From Rotaria sordida (taxonomy: Eukaryota > Rotifera > Eurotatoria > Philodinida > Philodinidae): a DNA stretch of 64,000 nucleotides. The notes under the pieces are model-generated. The model searched no databases and was not told where the DNA came from. It was given only the letters and a program-made list of their open reading frames with translations. Below, one piece after another: positions 12,245 to 25,700 of this stretch (positions are counted from its first letter, which is position 1; every line of letters starts with the position of its first letter). The stretch covers positions 105,280 to 169,279 of the forward strand of contig CAJNOL010000275.1 of assembly GCA_905250125.1 (NCBI GenBank). The letters run 5' to 3'. The position numbers and the translations under genes were made by a program.

Positions 12245-12855
12245 TGTCTATAATCTTAGTGTTAATGTTTAGGAAGGATATAAGCGTTTTTTTAGAATAC
12301 TTCGTCTTTAACTTCGAATGTAACAAACACAGAACTCTACCTCGTTTATATACGAAATAGACAGACTACATAGGTGTTCTTGCAAAACGATTGAGTAATA
12401 ATTTGTTGTTTTGTTTTCTATTCTTCACGTTGGCGTATGCACGTTACAATCGTTGTGCAATACTCAAAGTTCATATTGTTAACAGAAACCGATTGTAATT
12501 TAAAACGAGTCTATCAAGAGGCAATGTTCTTATTCCGAATAGCCAGCGAAAAAACAGTCTATGCAAAATGTATATTCACATCGTTCATACCGCTCGGGTT
12601 CTTCTGCTTAATTCTTTTTTTAGCATCTTAATGCATAAATATTTAGATGTCAGTCGAATTCGCGTATCCATGTGAGTGTGAGCACGCTCAAGTCGTCCTG
12701 TACCATTCACATCAACTGTTGTCGCTTAGTTTTCGAGTTGGATTATTTGTTAAAGATGGCGCCACATAAATAGTTATTAGTTAGAAGACTAACTGATAGG
12801 AAAAAGTGTAGCACCATCTGACACAATACACTGAGACATATGAAAATCGGATTAC
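12245..12855. other. Intergenic
   Basis: Upstream region of the VWA gene; a short open frame at 12437-12631 has no recognisable domain. The last part (12837-12850) is the left copy of the direct repeat flanking the next element. Confidence 0.5.
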
Positions 12856-12896
12856 ATGTCTTCGGAGAATATCCCCGGAAACTCGATTATGTCCTA

Positions 12897-13452
12897 GGGT
12901 AAGAGGTATATAGGTATAGGATGTATAGAGGTATAGGAGGTATAGGAGGTATAGGAGGTATAGGAGGTATAGGAAGTATAGAAGGTATAGGAGGTATAGA
13001 GGTATAGGAGGTATAGGAGATATAGGAGGTATAGGAGATATAGGAGGTATAGGAGGTATAGGAGGTATAGGAGGTATAGGAGATATAGGAGGTATAGAGG
13101 TATAGGAGGTATAGGAGGTATAGGAGGTATAGGAGGTATAGGAGGTATAGAGGTATAGGAGNNNNNNNNNNTATAGGAGATATAGGAGGTATAGAGGTAT
13201 AGGAGATATAGGAGGTATAGGAGGTATAGGAGGTATAGAGGTATAGGAGGTATATAGGTATAGGAGATATAGGAGGTATAGGAGGTATAGAGGTATAGGA
13301 GGTATAGGAGATATAGGAGGTATAGAGGTATAGGAGGTATAGGAGGTATAGAGGTATAGGAGGTATAGGAGGTATAGAGGTGTAGGAGGTATAGGAGGTA
13401 TAGAGGTATAGGAGATATAGGAGGTATAGAGGTATAGGAGGTATTGGAAACT
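12897..13452. repeat. (TATAGGAGG)n minisatellite, left arm
   Basis: About 550 bp of a 9-bp unit with variants TATAGGAGA and a shortened TATAGAGG. It contains a 10-N assembly gap at 13162-13171, so the true copy number is unknown. The long open frame across it on the minus strand is a by-product of the period being a multiple of three. Confidence 0.95.
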
Positions 13453-13671
13453 CAGTAAACATTTTTTTTTTTTATAAAATGATTTTTCCGAGCAAGGATC
13501 GATAAGTTGAATTAGATATAGAAGGTATAGGAGACACAGTAAATAGTTATTTATTTTTTATGATTGATTTTTTCGAGCAAGGATCGATAACTTGAATGAA
13601 TATATCTGACTGAATCACTATTCGAAGTCAAGCACTGTATAAAGATTATCTGCACTACTTAATTAATATCT

Positions 13672-13940
13672 GCTATATCTCCTATACCTTCTATATCTCC
13701 TATACCTCTATACCTCCTATACCTCCTATACCTCCTATATCTCCTATACCTCCTATATCTCCTATATCTCCTATACCTCCTATACCTCCTATATCTCCTA
13801 TACCTCCTATATCTCCTATACCTCCTATACCTCCTATATCTCCTGTACCTCCTATACCTCCTATATCTCCTATATCTCCTATACCTCCTATATCTCCTAT
13901 ACCTCCTATATCTCCTATACCTCTATACCTCCTACACCTC
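13672..13940. repeat. (CCTCCTATA)n minisatellite, right arm
   Basis: About 270 bp, the reverse complement of the left array, with the same A/G variant (CTCCTATATCTCC). The arms differ in length, so they have expanded or contracted separately. Confidence 0.95.
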
Positions 13941-14002
13941 TTACCCTAGGACATAATCGAGTTTCCGGGGATATTCTTAGAAGACATCATATGGAAAATC
14001 GG

Positions 14003-14739
14003 CTTTCTTTCCAAATGAAAGCGATTTCTTCAAGATTAAAAATATTAATTTAATAGATAAATTATGAAAAAACTTGGAAAAAAAGGACTAAATTGTCGGT
14101 TTTGATAAAAAATTGACGACATGAGTAGAAAATCAAATGGTTTTAATAAATGGATCTTCTTACTAATCTAAATTTGAGAATTTATTTGTGTTTCTGCCAC
14201 AAAAAAATATGTTCCTTGAGGGATGATTCAATAAATTCTTGTCAGCGGTTTAAAGCAACCGAATTTGTTCTTTTTTATTAGTGACACCAATGCAATATTA
14301 TGCGATTTAGAGCTCGACAGTTTCGAAAAAAATGGAACCGAGACAAAACCGTTGGAACTGAAAATTTGTTACTGATAACTGAAGAGCTGTTCACGTGTTG
14401 CTTAATCTAAAGTCGAATAGATCAATCTACGATTGGTTGGAATTTTAACAGAAGATAACCCTTGATCAATACTATTTATTTTATTATAAAGCGATCATTT
14501 TTGTCGACGACCAGTTTTGGATTTGAAAAAAAGCAACAAACAATTTTTTAAATATACCTAAATATAATGTATGCAATGAATCAAAGAGTATTGATTCACC
14601 AAAAGAATAATATTTTAATTTTGTTAAAGGACATGGACCTAAAAAAAATAAATTTTACAACATATATGTAGCAAATAATTATATAAAATTTTCCTCTGAA
14701 AGACTCTCCCAAATGATCTGGTTAAATCCAGGCATCCGA
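14003..14739. other. Intergenic, nothing recognised
   Basis: AT-rich sequence between the foldback element and the transposase relic. Confidence 0.5.
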
Positions 14740-15790
14740 GACAATACTTAGACAATGCTTACCAGCATGTCCTTTTAACAGGAAAGTCATGGTGCTCGGC
14801 TTCGGTCACCAGATTATTGCATACGGAATCATTCCTGGCTTTATCATTTCTATACGGGAATACTTTGATGGTACTTTTTCGTACATTTTTCGAATAGACA
14901 GTGAAATTTTCACCTAAAATAATGCAATAAATTTTGAACTTGAAAAATGAAACTAAAGAATAATTAATGTATCTTCAGTAAAGCATTGTGGGAGACTATA
15001 TTAGTCAATAACGATTGAGCTGGTTTATCTGTACATGATGCAATAATAAAAATTTAATATTTTGTTCACCTACACCAGGAATAAAAAAATTAACACCAGT
15101 TTCTAATTATGCACATTCTTGATATATTATGTCCAGTATAGTTCGAAATAATTTTTTAGTTGGATGATTTGGTGTTGGTAAAACACCACCAAGAATAATA
15201 GATTCCGAATATCGTCGATTTGGTAACGGGATTTCGTTTATCATAAAGTTATTGGTCATAAAGATACATGCTTGTTTTTCGTAACAGCACCATCAGTATT
15301 AAGTATCATAGTAAAGGACTCTTCTGATTTTGAATTTAGTATATGACCATATTTTTTTGCTTGAAGATTTTCTTTATAAATCTTTCGTTGACGTTTCATT
15401 TGCTTAAATATATTTGGCATGAGTAGCAAATGTTGAAGTTGTTCCACAATAGAATAATAATAAAATTCTATCATAACACTGGATTTACATTGAAAACATT
15501 CAGAACACTTCTGGTCGATGGCTTTCATACCACACGCGTTACAAATTTTATAACAAAACCATTTCGATGAGACATCTAATTTCATTTTTCTTTTAATAGA
15601 TTTCCAAGAAGTAGGTATATCAGGACCATTTAATGCTTTCAAAAACCTACAATATGTATTGATGTCACTGTTATTCTGTTGCCTTCGAACTTTAAAGATT
15701 ACAGCTGATGCGGCAACATCACTACGCGTTAATTGTGATCGTCGTAACAACGTTGACGTACATTCTAAACAAATGTATCTCTGTCTAGCA
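14740..15790 (-). pseudogene. TNP2-like transposase relic
   Basis: The best open stretch is 15750-15256 (164 codons). It contains a C-x2-C ... C-x2-C zinc-binding cluster (ICNACGMKAIDQKCSECFQC) and, near its end, MILNTDGA. In CACTA/TNP2-type transposase-domain proteins an N-(T/V)-DG motif precedes a Lys/Ser-rich stretch and a Trp-Pro-Ile. Here the frame is cut by a stop just after that motif, and further TNP2-like pieces (INEIPLPNRRYSESIILGG) continue downstream with several more stops down to about 14740. It is therefore a dead copy. TIRs belonging to it were not found. Confidence 0.6.
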
Positions 15791-16774
15791 AAATGAGATG
15801 AATTTCGCTTCGTCTAAAGTTGAATCTATCTAGATGCAGTTATAGATTTTCTGGTTTTGGTATAAATGGCAATTAGCAAATAAAACTTGTATATTTCAAA
15901 CTCAAAATATTCTCAACACATAACCAACTATGCTAAGATCTGTACAAAATCAAAAATAATATTTAATTTTACCATTTATTTTATCTCGGTAGTTGTCGTT
16001 GCCAATGCATCCATTGATTCAATACGTTCTGGTTTGAATTCCTTAATTTCTTCGACTTTCATAGGTGCAGATGATATAGACTCTAGAATCAATAGTTAAA
16101 TTTAAGAAGTGTTAAAAGAAATAGCTCCATATCACTTTGATTTTAAAATATTTCTTGAGATTGATTGATGATAGATGTCTTGGAAGTAATGAAATCATAT
16201 TTTGATTGTTCTCATTTTTGTAATCGAGTTCGTTTTCTATAAAAAATTCTTCGACTCATCTTAAAAAGAAAATGAAAAATACAGAATTGAAAATTCTGCT
16301 GTGAGAAATTGAATCTTTGTTTGATGTGTTGTCAAACTCCGACATTATCTTGACAAATTCAGTAAGTTTAAGATGAAGTTATTATTTATATGTTTATTAA
16401 CTATTATGAATTGAATCAACAATGCTTAACCATACAACAACATGATCAAGCTGAATCTTGATATATTACTCATAATGAACAAATCGACAAAAACCAACGA
16501 AAAATCAAAAATATACGATAAATGAACATCAGTAATCAAGTGCAATAATGAGTTTAACTGTAGATGAAATGGTATTAAAGTAACAGTAAAGGAAGAAAGA
16601 CTTCAATGTATTACAGGCATAAAACAAAGAAATATATGTAAAAAATAAAAAGAAAATACTGCTCAATTAAATATTGTTCATTCACTTGACGACATATTGT
16701 TCTTGATTACATCACAAATGTAATATTTTATGGTTAGTAACAACCATAAGATAATGATCCTGTTGTTGAAACTT
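15791..16774. other. Intergenic, nothing recognised
   Basis: AT-rich. The open frame at 15887-16099 has no recognisable content. The right part is probably the 3' UTR of the next gene. Confidence 0.5.
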
Positions 16775-18272
16775 TTAAAGAGAAGCGAGTTTATTGGCTT
16801 TTTTCTTGTTATCACATTTCATTTGATGACATTTACCAGAAATACAACTTGAAAATTCTGTTTTGGTGAATACAGCAGTAGGACAAACAGTTTTGACGTA
16901 AGCTAAAATAGATAAGATAATGTATGAAAAACTTTCATATATACATAAAATAAGTTCTCTTCTACTAATATTACATTGATATCAAATGAAAGTTATCTAT
17001 ACTAGCAGATATTGAAAACAAAATTTTCGCTTATGATTTTCACCTGAAATATTATCAATCACATCTTTATTACGAGTTCGAAGTGATGTATAATTTTCAT
17101 ATTGCAAATCTACATTCTTGAAACAAGCTTGTATTAAATTGACAACAATTTTTCTCCATGATAATTGTCCATTACCAGTTGCTTGTAATAATTCAAAATT
17201 AGTAAGACCTAACAGTTGCTCATACTAAATCGAAAAACGAGAAATTGACAATAAAAAATGCTAATATCGTATTAAAATTAACTTACATTAATTACTCTTG
17301 TTTTTGCTAATTCACTACGCGTACCAACAACAGCCGACACACGGCGCAAATAATCACTTTTTTCAGTTGTTGGAAATGCTAAAATTAATAAAAATATCTT
17401 TACTGAACCAAATTAATTAACAAAAAATAACTTACGAACGGATGTATGTTTCAATTCTTTCAATTGATTTTCCAGATCAAGAATTCGTTTTCTATTACTC
17501 TTTAATTCAAGTTGAATATGACGAGGTAAAATTAATTCATCATCCGCTTCTATATTATCATTGGAAATAGTGTCATTTTCTTGTCGATCAATTCCTGTTA
17601 ATTTTGTTCGTTGTTGAGATTGATTCAAATCAGCTGAACATTTTGACGACCTATTATTGTCAAGGGAATCGTTATTAGAAAGGCTTACAATGATTGAAGA
17701 TTCTGTAGTTGAAGCGGATGATTCAGGTTGATCATTGGTATTATTTTCATTAGGTTGTCGTTTCTGATTATCAAATGCATTTTGTTGATTGTTTTGTGTT
17801 GTTTTATCAATTTGAGTTGATTTCTTAACAATCACAATTGACGAATTTGTTTTCATTTGCTTTCCAGTAAATTCAGGTTCTTTTGATTCATTTTTTCGCT
17901 TTTTTTGTTCAAATATTGTACATCTCATTACTTTGTTATTGGCATTGGATTCGGAGACAATAGTAGGCAACCTTGTTAACTTATCAACTGTTAAAGAAGT
18001 ATCACCCCCACAATATTCTTCACATTTCTCGAATGTTTCTATCAATAGTCGTCAAGAAGAATATGATACAGTATACAAGTAAATATATAGTTTTATCTAA
18101 TCTTACCTTTAAACAGGAATTTACCTCGAAGACGTCGATGTCTATCATTTTTATCAACAGATAAATAATCAACATTTACTTTCATTTTCGCGTTTTTTGC
18201 TGAGTGTATGCAGCTTGGTGGTACAAAACTTACTTCATTTCCACCAAATTTAACTACATACATTGGATTCAT
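16775..18272 (-). CDS. Unrecognised coiled-coil protein, BEN-like C-terminus possible (389 aa)
   Basis: Five exons: 18272-18107, 18038-17436, 17378-17287, 17224-17044, 16902-16775. All junctions are GT..AG and phases agree, giving 389 codons from the first ATG. The N-terminus (MNPMYVVKFGGNEVSFVPPS) looks like a short globular start. Residues about 70-220 are rich in Asn, Ser, Gln and Lys and probably disordered. Residues about 225-255 (ELKSNRKRILDLENQLKELK) form a heptad-like coiled coil. The last 130 residues are predicted by eye to be helical, with SWRKIVVNLIQACF and a terminal Cys cluster (SCISGKCHQMKC). The spacing of hydrophobics in that part is reminiscent of BEN DNA-binding domains, but I am not sure. 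No signal peptide or membrane segment. Function not assigned. Confidence 0.75.
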
Positions 18273-19930
18273 TGCTTATAATCTGGAAATAATAAATAGG
18301 TTAATATCAATGTTAGATATCAGTTTTTATAAGATAAAAAAGCTAGGCGCACGGTGAACATCGTCATATAGCTATTCTTATTGTATCTAGCATGACAAAC
18401 AGGTGGCTGCTGCATAGCCATGTGTATATAAAAGAATAACCTTTTAAACTCAAGGAACAGTCCAGAATATGATTGCTATTCTAATGGTAATTATTTTTAA
18501 ATGTCCAGCGAATTAAAGTTGGTTGGATGAGATCACCAAATCAAAGTGGAGAATCACTAAAAAAACTGAATTTCAAGAAGTTTCGGCTCATCAAAATTGA
18601 ATTGAATAATGAAAACTGTTTCGTCGCTAGGTTTGCTGAGAGAGAGTAATCAAAATTTCGATAGACTCAGAGTGCTCGAAATTATATCGAGTAATCGAAA
18701 GTAGTTGTCCGATGGGTTTTTCTTTTTCGAGTAGTCGGTAATTCGATGGTTCTCGAGTGGTCGAAATGTATCCGAGGAGCTGCAAATAAATGTCCGATAG
18801 AAGTATGTTTCCGAGAGGTCGATATTCGATGGGTACTAAGGGGCTCGAATGTTGAACAGAGCGACAAAAAAAAATATATATATGAAGTTTCGACCACTCG
18901 TCGCACCCATCGTTAGCTTTTTTTTGTTTGCTTGGGTAAGTATAAAGAGCGTAGATGAAAATTAAATTAATTTGATAATCTATAAACAATATTAAATTGA
19001 ACGAGATAAAAATTGATATTCTTATTAATTCAAATGATGACATTCATTTAAAATATTTTTCAATAATCTGAAATAATCAAATCAAAATTTATTGAATAAT
19101 TTCTTAAAAATGATATCTATAAATTTGCATCTCATTTTAAAAAATCTAAACAACTACTTTTATTCAATTTAGAACGACAATATTATTTGATTTCGTAATC
19201 TATGAAAGAATTCAAATACCCGAATAAAATTACAATGCGTTAAGTTTCTTTCAATTTTCTATGCTTACCAAAGTGTAGAAGAACTATGAATATTTAATTA
19301 TCTTCTATTATTCACTTGATAATTGTTTGATAAGAATAATTAACATAAGGTGTATGTGAAACTGAGCATAAAAAGAAGGAAACGTGTCAACGTAACATGA
19401 CGCTTTCATAGACATCTAATCGTTATCTTTCATTTTTAGGTGTTAAAATAAAAAAAGATAAATTTTTTTCTAGATATACGCAAATGAATGTATGATATTA
19501 TGTTTGTTGAAGAAATCAATATTTAAAAAATGTGTTAAACTACTCATTTATGTTATTTTTTCATTTGATGTCGTTTAGTGTGAAAAGAAGAAAAATTTTC
19601 AACAGTTTAAATGGAAAGAAAAAAACCTACTTCAATATTGTATTAATCGACACTTCAAAATTTATTCGAAGTAATGAAAGTTCTACTTTTTTTTCTCTCT
19701 TGTGGTAACATCATTAAAATCAACACATCTATGTAGGTTGTCATTATCAATGCGAACAAGCTTATATGAGAAAAGGTCATATAAATACCTACAATCGACT
19801 TTTTTTTTCGTTTTGACATATGTTAGTCCGCCCTAGTCAACGTTTCTACCTAATATTTTGTTTTTCAGTTGCTCCTTTTCACATTGGTGAAAAGAACACA
19901 TTGATTAGTCTAGAAAAACCTAGTTTGTAA
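18273..19930. other. Intergenic
   Basis: Upstream of the coiled-coil gene. At 18640-18880 loosely repeated words such as TCGAGTAGTCGG and GAGTGGTCGAAA occur. Otherwise AT-rich without a supported feature. Confidence 0.5.
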
Positions 19931-20168
19931 TTTTTAGTTTTTGAAAATGAAAATCAAACAAAATTTTGACAAAACATAGAATTTCAAATATCATTAAATA
20001 GACGTGAAAGTGTTTTAAAGCTTATTTTTTTTCTAATCAGCTTAGCATGAAGAATCAGAAATTAATCTCTAAAAATCTTCTACATTAACGAATAACAAAT
20101 AATAATAATATTTGAAATTCTATGTTTTATTCAAATTTCATTTGATTTTCATTTTCAAAAAAATTCGT
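19931..20168. repeat. Palindrome, arms about 62 bp
   Basis: The left arm (19936-19996) contains TTTTGAAAATGAAAATCAAA and ACATAGAATTTCAAATAT; the right arm (20105-20168) is the reverse complement with few changes. The spacer is about 110 bp. Non-coding; probably a MITE or foldback remnant. Confidence 0.7.
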
Positions 20169-22708
20169 AGACAAGTTTTTGTTTTTCGTCCATATAAAGA
20201 AAACATTTTGAATGACATTCACCTTACACATTCAAAATAAATAATTGATATAGGTCACAATGTATTATTTATTCTTAACGTGAGTATTGATTTTAAGACA
20301 AGCAATAACTTTTTTTTTTCATGATATTATTTATCGTTAATAAACATTGGAAATTCCTTCTGGATTTTGTGTAGCTAATAAAAAGAAAGAGAACAACCAA
20401 CTAGAATATTTCATGATAGTACATAGTTAGCCATCTATTTTATTATTAATGTATATGTATTTTTCTTACTGGAAAAGGAAGTTCGGAAAGTATGTACGCT
20501 ATATATTCTATCATTTGTTGTAAAAGAAAAATTTCAAGAATAATTTGATTATTTTTCTTCAAGAGTTATGTCTATTTTACAATATATTAGTCTTACTATT
20601 GTAGTGATGTTTCTGTACTATCGAATTGTTTTTTTGGTAATAATAAATTCTTTTTTATTTTTGCTGATATAATTCAATTTTCACAAAATTGAATTATTTG
20701 GAATATTGAAATTGGTTAATAAATGAAATATAAATGATTTGTTGCCAATAGATCAAAAAAGTATAAATTTGATTTAACAAATTATTTATTCATAATCATT
20801 CAAATATTGAAGATTTGTCTATTTAACGTTTAACTGTCAAGTTAATTCTACTTTTCAAAATATCAGTCAATTAGAATAAGTAGTTTTTTCTGTTTTGAAA
20901 ATGTCTTTTTTTATCAATAGATCTTAAGAGTAATTATTTTCTCTATCATATTATCAATGAATGAGAAAATCGACAAACAAATCGAGTTTTATTTTAATAG
21001 AAGTATTAAAAATAACCATTATTATATTAGATTGAATTTTCAATAGTATATGCAATTTGAAAATTCACAATGAAATAAAGTACTTGTAATGATTCTTTGC
21101 AAATAAGAAGTATTTTTTTATTCAATCTCTATTTTCAAGGTCAGTTATTAGTTATAATCAAAACAAATAAAAAAAATTACGAATGAGCTTTATTATCTTT
21201 TTTTTTTGTTTTAATGATCACGCTCTAATGATTGTTGAATGTATGTATGAAATGAATGGTATGTTTCATTCTTTTCTATACGTGCTCTTTTCTTTTTAGT
21301 AGCAAACTCCCTTCGATACGAACGTGTAAGTGTAAATAAAATAGGCATTTTTCTTCCTGTTCTTCTATAATTCACCTTCCAGCTTATACATGCGCCCATG
21401 TGCTTCGACCATAACAAAGAGAAGAGCGCATACGACTGTCGACTAAACAGACAGAAACATTCTTTTTTCTCTAATACGACTGAAGACGATAGTTTTCTTC
21501 TTTTTCTTTTGCTTTTGTTTGACCAAAGTTATTTGTTGTTTCTCACATTGAGAGAATTAACTTAATGTGGAACGATCTTTTCTTTTCTTTTTTTTTTTTG
21601 GTTCTCTAACACAACGGATTAAGATTTTCCTATTACAAACAAACGGAAATATAGCAAACATTGATTGGTATTCGACTACTTTTCAAGTAGGAAAAAATAA
21701 GTAAGGCATACGACAAGAGAAAATATAGTGACGAGTTAGTGCTAAGTAGTGTATTGTGTTTCTGCATGAGTAGTGACAAATCTAATATTGCTCATCATCA
21801 TGCCAGCTACTTCCGCTTTATAACATGTCTTTATCTAGAAGTTGGCGTAAAATGCAGTCTAACTTAATTTTCATTTTAATTATTTTTATTTTTGTAGATT
21901 TTTGTTTTTGTTATTATTTTTATTGAAAATGTAATGAAAGGAATCTATACTGTATAGGTAACGGAAATCTAAATTTATTATTATTATATATAATATCTCT
22001 TTCGAATATATCATTTAATAGATCATCGTATAGTAAGAAAGTAGAAGTTAATAATCTGATTTTTTTTTCGATAGTTTTACTTCATTTCTTGTATGTTTGT
22101 AAATTCTTGAAAAGTTACTTGATTTGATTTTGTTGAATAGAACATTGATTTCGTCTAAAAAATTATAAATTTCATGATATTTTGAAAATTTTTCATATGA
22201 ACTTTTTTATTTTCACAAAAATTTTCTTCCTCATGAAAAATTAAAAGTTCTGTAAACATTGAGTTCTTTTCTTTTTTTTTCGGTAATTATATGATCCGGT
22301 AGAATGTTGATTTTTGTAGTAGTTCATCAAATTTACTTTGTGCCTTACAAGTGAATATTTTCTTTTTTTTTTGTCACACATACAAATAAATTTTAATTTT
22401 AACAATAAAAATTAATAATATGTTTCGTAAAATCGAATAAATTTTTTTTGTTTGATATTTATTAGACAAAAATGATCAAAAACATATAATTGTCACGAAC
22501 CTGTAGTAAACTAACCACAATGACATTATCCGAGTTGTTGAGAATATCTTCAAAAAAGGAAAAACACACATGACAGAGATGAAAGAGAAACAGAACTGAG
22601 GGAATCGGAAGAAGAGAACAAAAAAAAAGCAAGTACTATGTGAAAAAATGCATTTCTCTATTTTTAAGAAAAAGACACTATATCATCATGTCGTTGGATA
22701 ATAAATGA
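20169..22708. other. Long AT-rich intergenic region
   Basis: No gene recognised. It includes the region just upstream of the FAM20-type gene, where no clear TATA box or splice acceptor stands out. Confidence 0.5.
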
Positions 22709-25700
22709 ATGCGGTACCCACGCCTTCGTTTACGTTGTTCAATTCTCTTCGGCTTAATAATATTAAGCCTTTTCTGCTTTGTAACATTTAACACATTTTT
22801 ATGGTCAACAACTGAACCTGAACCACAAGAACACATTCCACAACCTCCTAAACCACCTGTTGATATACCACTTTGGTCGGCTATTGGTCACGAAAATATT
22901 TATGATATAAAAGCAACAAAAATACTCAAATTAACTAATCATGCATCATCTATAACTGGTGAACGTATAGAGGAACTTTATCAATTAGTACGTAGTGCTA
23001 AAGATGATCATGTAAAAAACCCATATTCTCGTGATTCAACATGGAGTCTTGAAAAATTTGTTGGTAAAATATTCAACAATACTACTAATGATGCAAGTAA
23101 ACGTGATGATACAGCTGATTCAAACCGTAAGAAAGCAAGAAAACATAATTCTACAAATGTAGACGAAACTACCACTGAACATGATAAAAAACAATTACGA
23201 TATTTTATACATCGTGCAATGGCTAAATGGAAAAAACGACATTTAAATGATAAAATTATAACATTAGGCGATCTTTTGCATGATACATTAGCACAAGATG
23301 ACCCAAAGTAAGTACAAAATTTGTTTTTTTTTTCATGTTTAAACAAAATTTTCTCAACCATAAATTATCAATCCGTCAATTTAAATAATAGACATTATGA
23401 TTGTGTCTGTCACATGCATTTTATTTGATAACTCATATTTTGATTTTTTTTTCCTTAACCAATAATAATAATTTGGTTAACTACGGTTTTATTATGATGA
23501 ATAGTGTTGACTGCACGCAATAGTCTTTGTTTTTTTATTGTTCGGAATATGAAAATAGATCTGAATGGCATGAGAATAATAACATATATCATCGATGATT
23601 GTGTTTCATGATACATTCAAACAAACCATAGTGAAGAAAATGTAATAACGTAGTAGATTTTACAGTCTAAATCCAATCATCGCTTGTATATATTTTTTTT
23701 TTGTTTCTCATTAATAATTGTCAATTGAAAAATTATTCAATGTAAACATGAGTTCTCTTATCGACTTATAACAAAAAAAAAAAAAAAAGAAAGTTTATCA
23801 TATTTTTTGCCTTCAAGTATAGAGAAAAGAAAAAAGGCTTTTATTTATTCAAAATGAAACATTAGTCGATTAATTTGATGGAATAAAATATGCTTTTAGA
23901 GAAGCATGCACTATTAATATCCAATCATTTGAAGCCTTGAGCATTCTTTTAGCAAGACTATAAAATGTAAAGAAGTTGTTTCTTTTTTTTTTTATTATGT
24001 ATAAGAAAGTGTCTATTTAAGGATTATTATATTCTTCTTGATACACAGAAAGCATACGGTATTTTATTGGATAATATCTTCGTTTGTAATAATAAAAATA
24101 TAAACATGAGAATATTTGAATAAATTTTTTTGCAATCCGATCAATAAGATATTTTCTTATTGAAAACACAAAAACAAAACTCTATTTAATAAATATATCC
24201 ATTAATCTAATTACATAAAAGTCTCATTTAATTATCATGCATTCGTTGTTCGTCACGAGTCTCTCAGGAATTTTATCTGCCATTACAAATTGTTTTTTTC
24301 TTCATTCTTTGTTCCATTTGGTTCTTTTTCGTTGTTTAAAACTTGAAAATTATTTCTCTCCTTTAAAATTTACAATAGTCGATATATCAGTAAATTTAGC
24401 GCCGCCTTCTTGAGGTAAAAGTCGATTATTAAATAACTTTTCAATAGTTCAAAATGCTTTGTTTTTTTGTTTTTCCTTTTGTATGTGACATTTAACTTGG
24501 TCCCATGTTTATATTCTTATTATTACAAAAAAAGATATATTATCCGATCATATCATATGTCATTTGAAAGCTTGAGACGAACGGCCAAGGCTCATATAAA
24601 AATATTCGGTTAGAGATTAGTCTTCATTTGTATATAAATTAAATTTGTCGAGCTTCAAGACTTATGGAACATCCTGTATAATTGAAATAAATAGTATCGA
24701 TTAGGAATTTAATTTTCTAAATATAAATCAGAATTAATGAGTTTGATGAAGAACGGATATGAAGGATCACTTTCATAAAACTCAATATTTCCTTCAATAC
24801 AATAAGAATATTGTCTTATATATATATATATATTTAATAAAAATTCTTGATGATTCGTTCTTTTGCAGAAGATTGAATACAACATGGTTTCAGTTCACGA
24901 AAACGGTGACTAATTTACGTGTCTATAATATATATAGTTCAGAATATACAAATCTTTTCAAATATTTGCAATATGGTGAAATAACTGAAGCAAGTATGTG
25001 AATGAAATTTGTTTTTTCTTTTTCTTTTTTCGTGTAACATTTTTTTTTTTCTAAAGATGAAATGCCACAAGGTACTCAAATTAAAATTATTCTTGATTTA
25101 CCTAATGGTTTTCAAGGACTATTAAAACCTTTCAGGTTTTGCAGTTTTATTATTTTTGAAATTTAAGTTTTCTTTTTCTTCTTCTTTTTGATTCTATAGA
25201 GTACCGCGTAATTATCAAACACCATCGGATCATTTTTATTTTAGTGATGTTGAAAGACATCATGCAGAAATAGCAGCATTTCATGTAGACAAGTAAATTA
25301 TTTTATACAATCACGATTTTCTTTTTATTTTAATAATAATATCATTCATTTTTAGGGTTCTAGGTTTTAATCGTGTTCCTCCAGTAATTGGGCGGATTTT
25401 TAATATAACTAAGGATATTCGTGAAAAAGCAACAAGTGAATTAGCTGGCTCATTTTTTATTTCACCTGGTAAAGAAGTTTTTTTTTTTTTTTTCAAATGA
25501 TTTTTATATCTTTGAATTTTTTTTGTTTAGCTAATAATACGTGCTTCCGTGGTCATTGCTCATATTATTGTGATACAGGACATGCTGTTTGTGGTAAACC
25601 AGGTGATCATTTAGAAGGTTCTGTTCAAGTACTTTTACCAAGACCACCTGAAATCGATTGGCAAAAACTTACTCATCCATATCGTCGATCATATAGTTCA

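Larger units (their letters stand above)
12856..13987. mobile_element. Foldback element with 9-bp minisatellite arms
   Basis: The terminal inverted repeats are about 50 bp: the left starts ATGTCTTCGGAGAATATCC (12856) and the right is its reverse complement with two or three changes, ending GACAT at 13987; both contain CCCCGGAAACTCG and GTCCTAGGGTAAGAGG. Inside each TIR lies an array of the same 9-bp unit in opposite orientation: TATAGGAGG on the left and CCTCCTATA on the right. The centre (about 13450-13670) has two direct copies of GAGCAAGGATCGATAA. A near-identical direct repeat, CATATGAAAATCGG (12837-12850) and CATATGGAAAATCGG (13988-14002), flanks it, set off from the left TIR by five bases. 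No protein is encoded. Confidence 0.8.

Noticed and set aside
12887-13462. Long minus-strand open frame of Pro/Tyr/Leu/Ser repeats
   Set aside because: It is the 9-bp minisatellite read as codons; the residues follow the repeat, and it crosses the N gap.
18627-19043. 138-codon minus-strand open frame
   Set aside because: Covers loosely repeated TCGAGTAGTC words and has no recognisable domain or splice partner.
23008-23361. Minus-strand 117-codon open frame
   Set aside because: Antisense to exon 1 of the FAM20-type gene, which has clear motifs and splice phases.
24664-24679. Solo mariner end in FAM20 intron 1
   Set aside because: A single 16-base word without its inverted partner is not enough to call an element.
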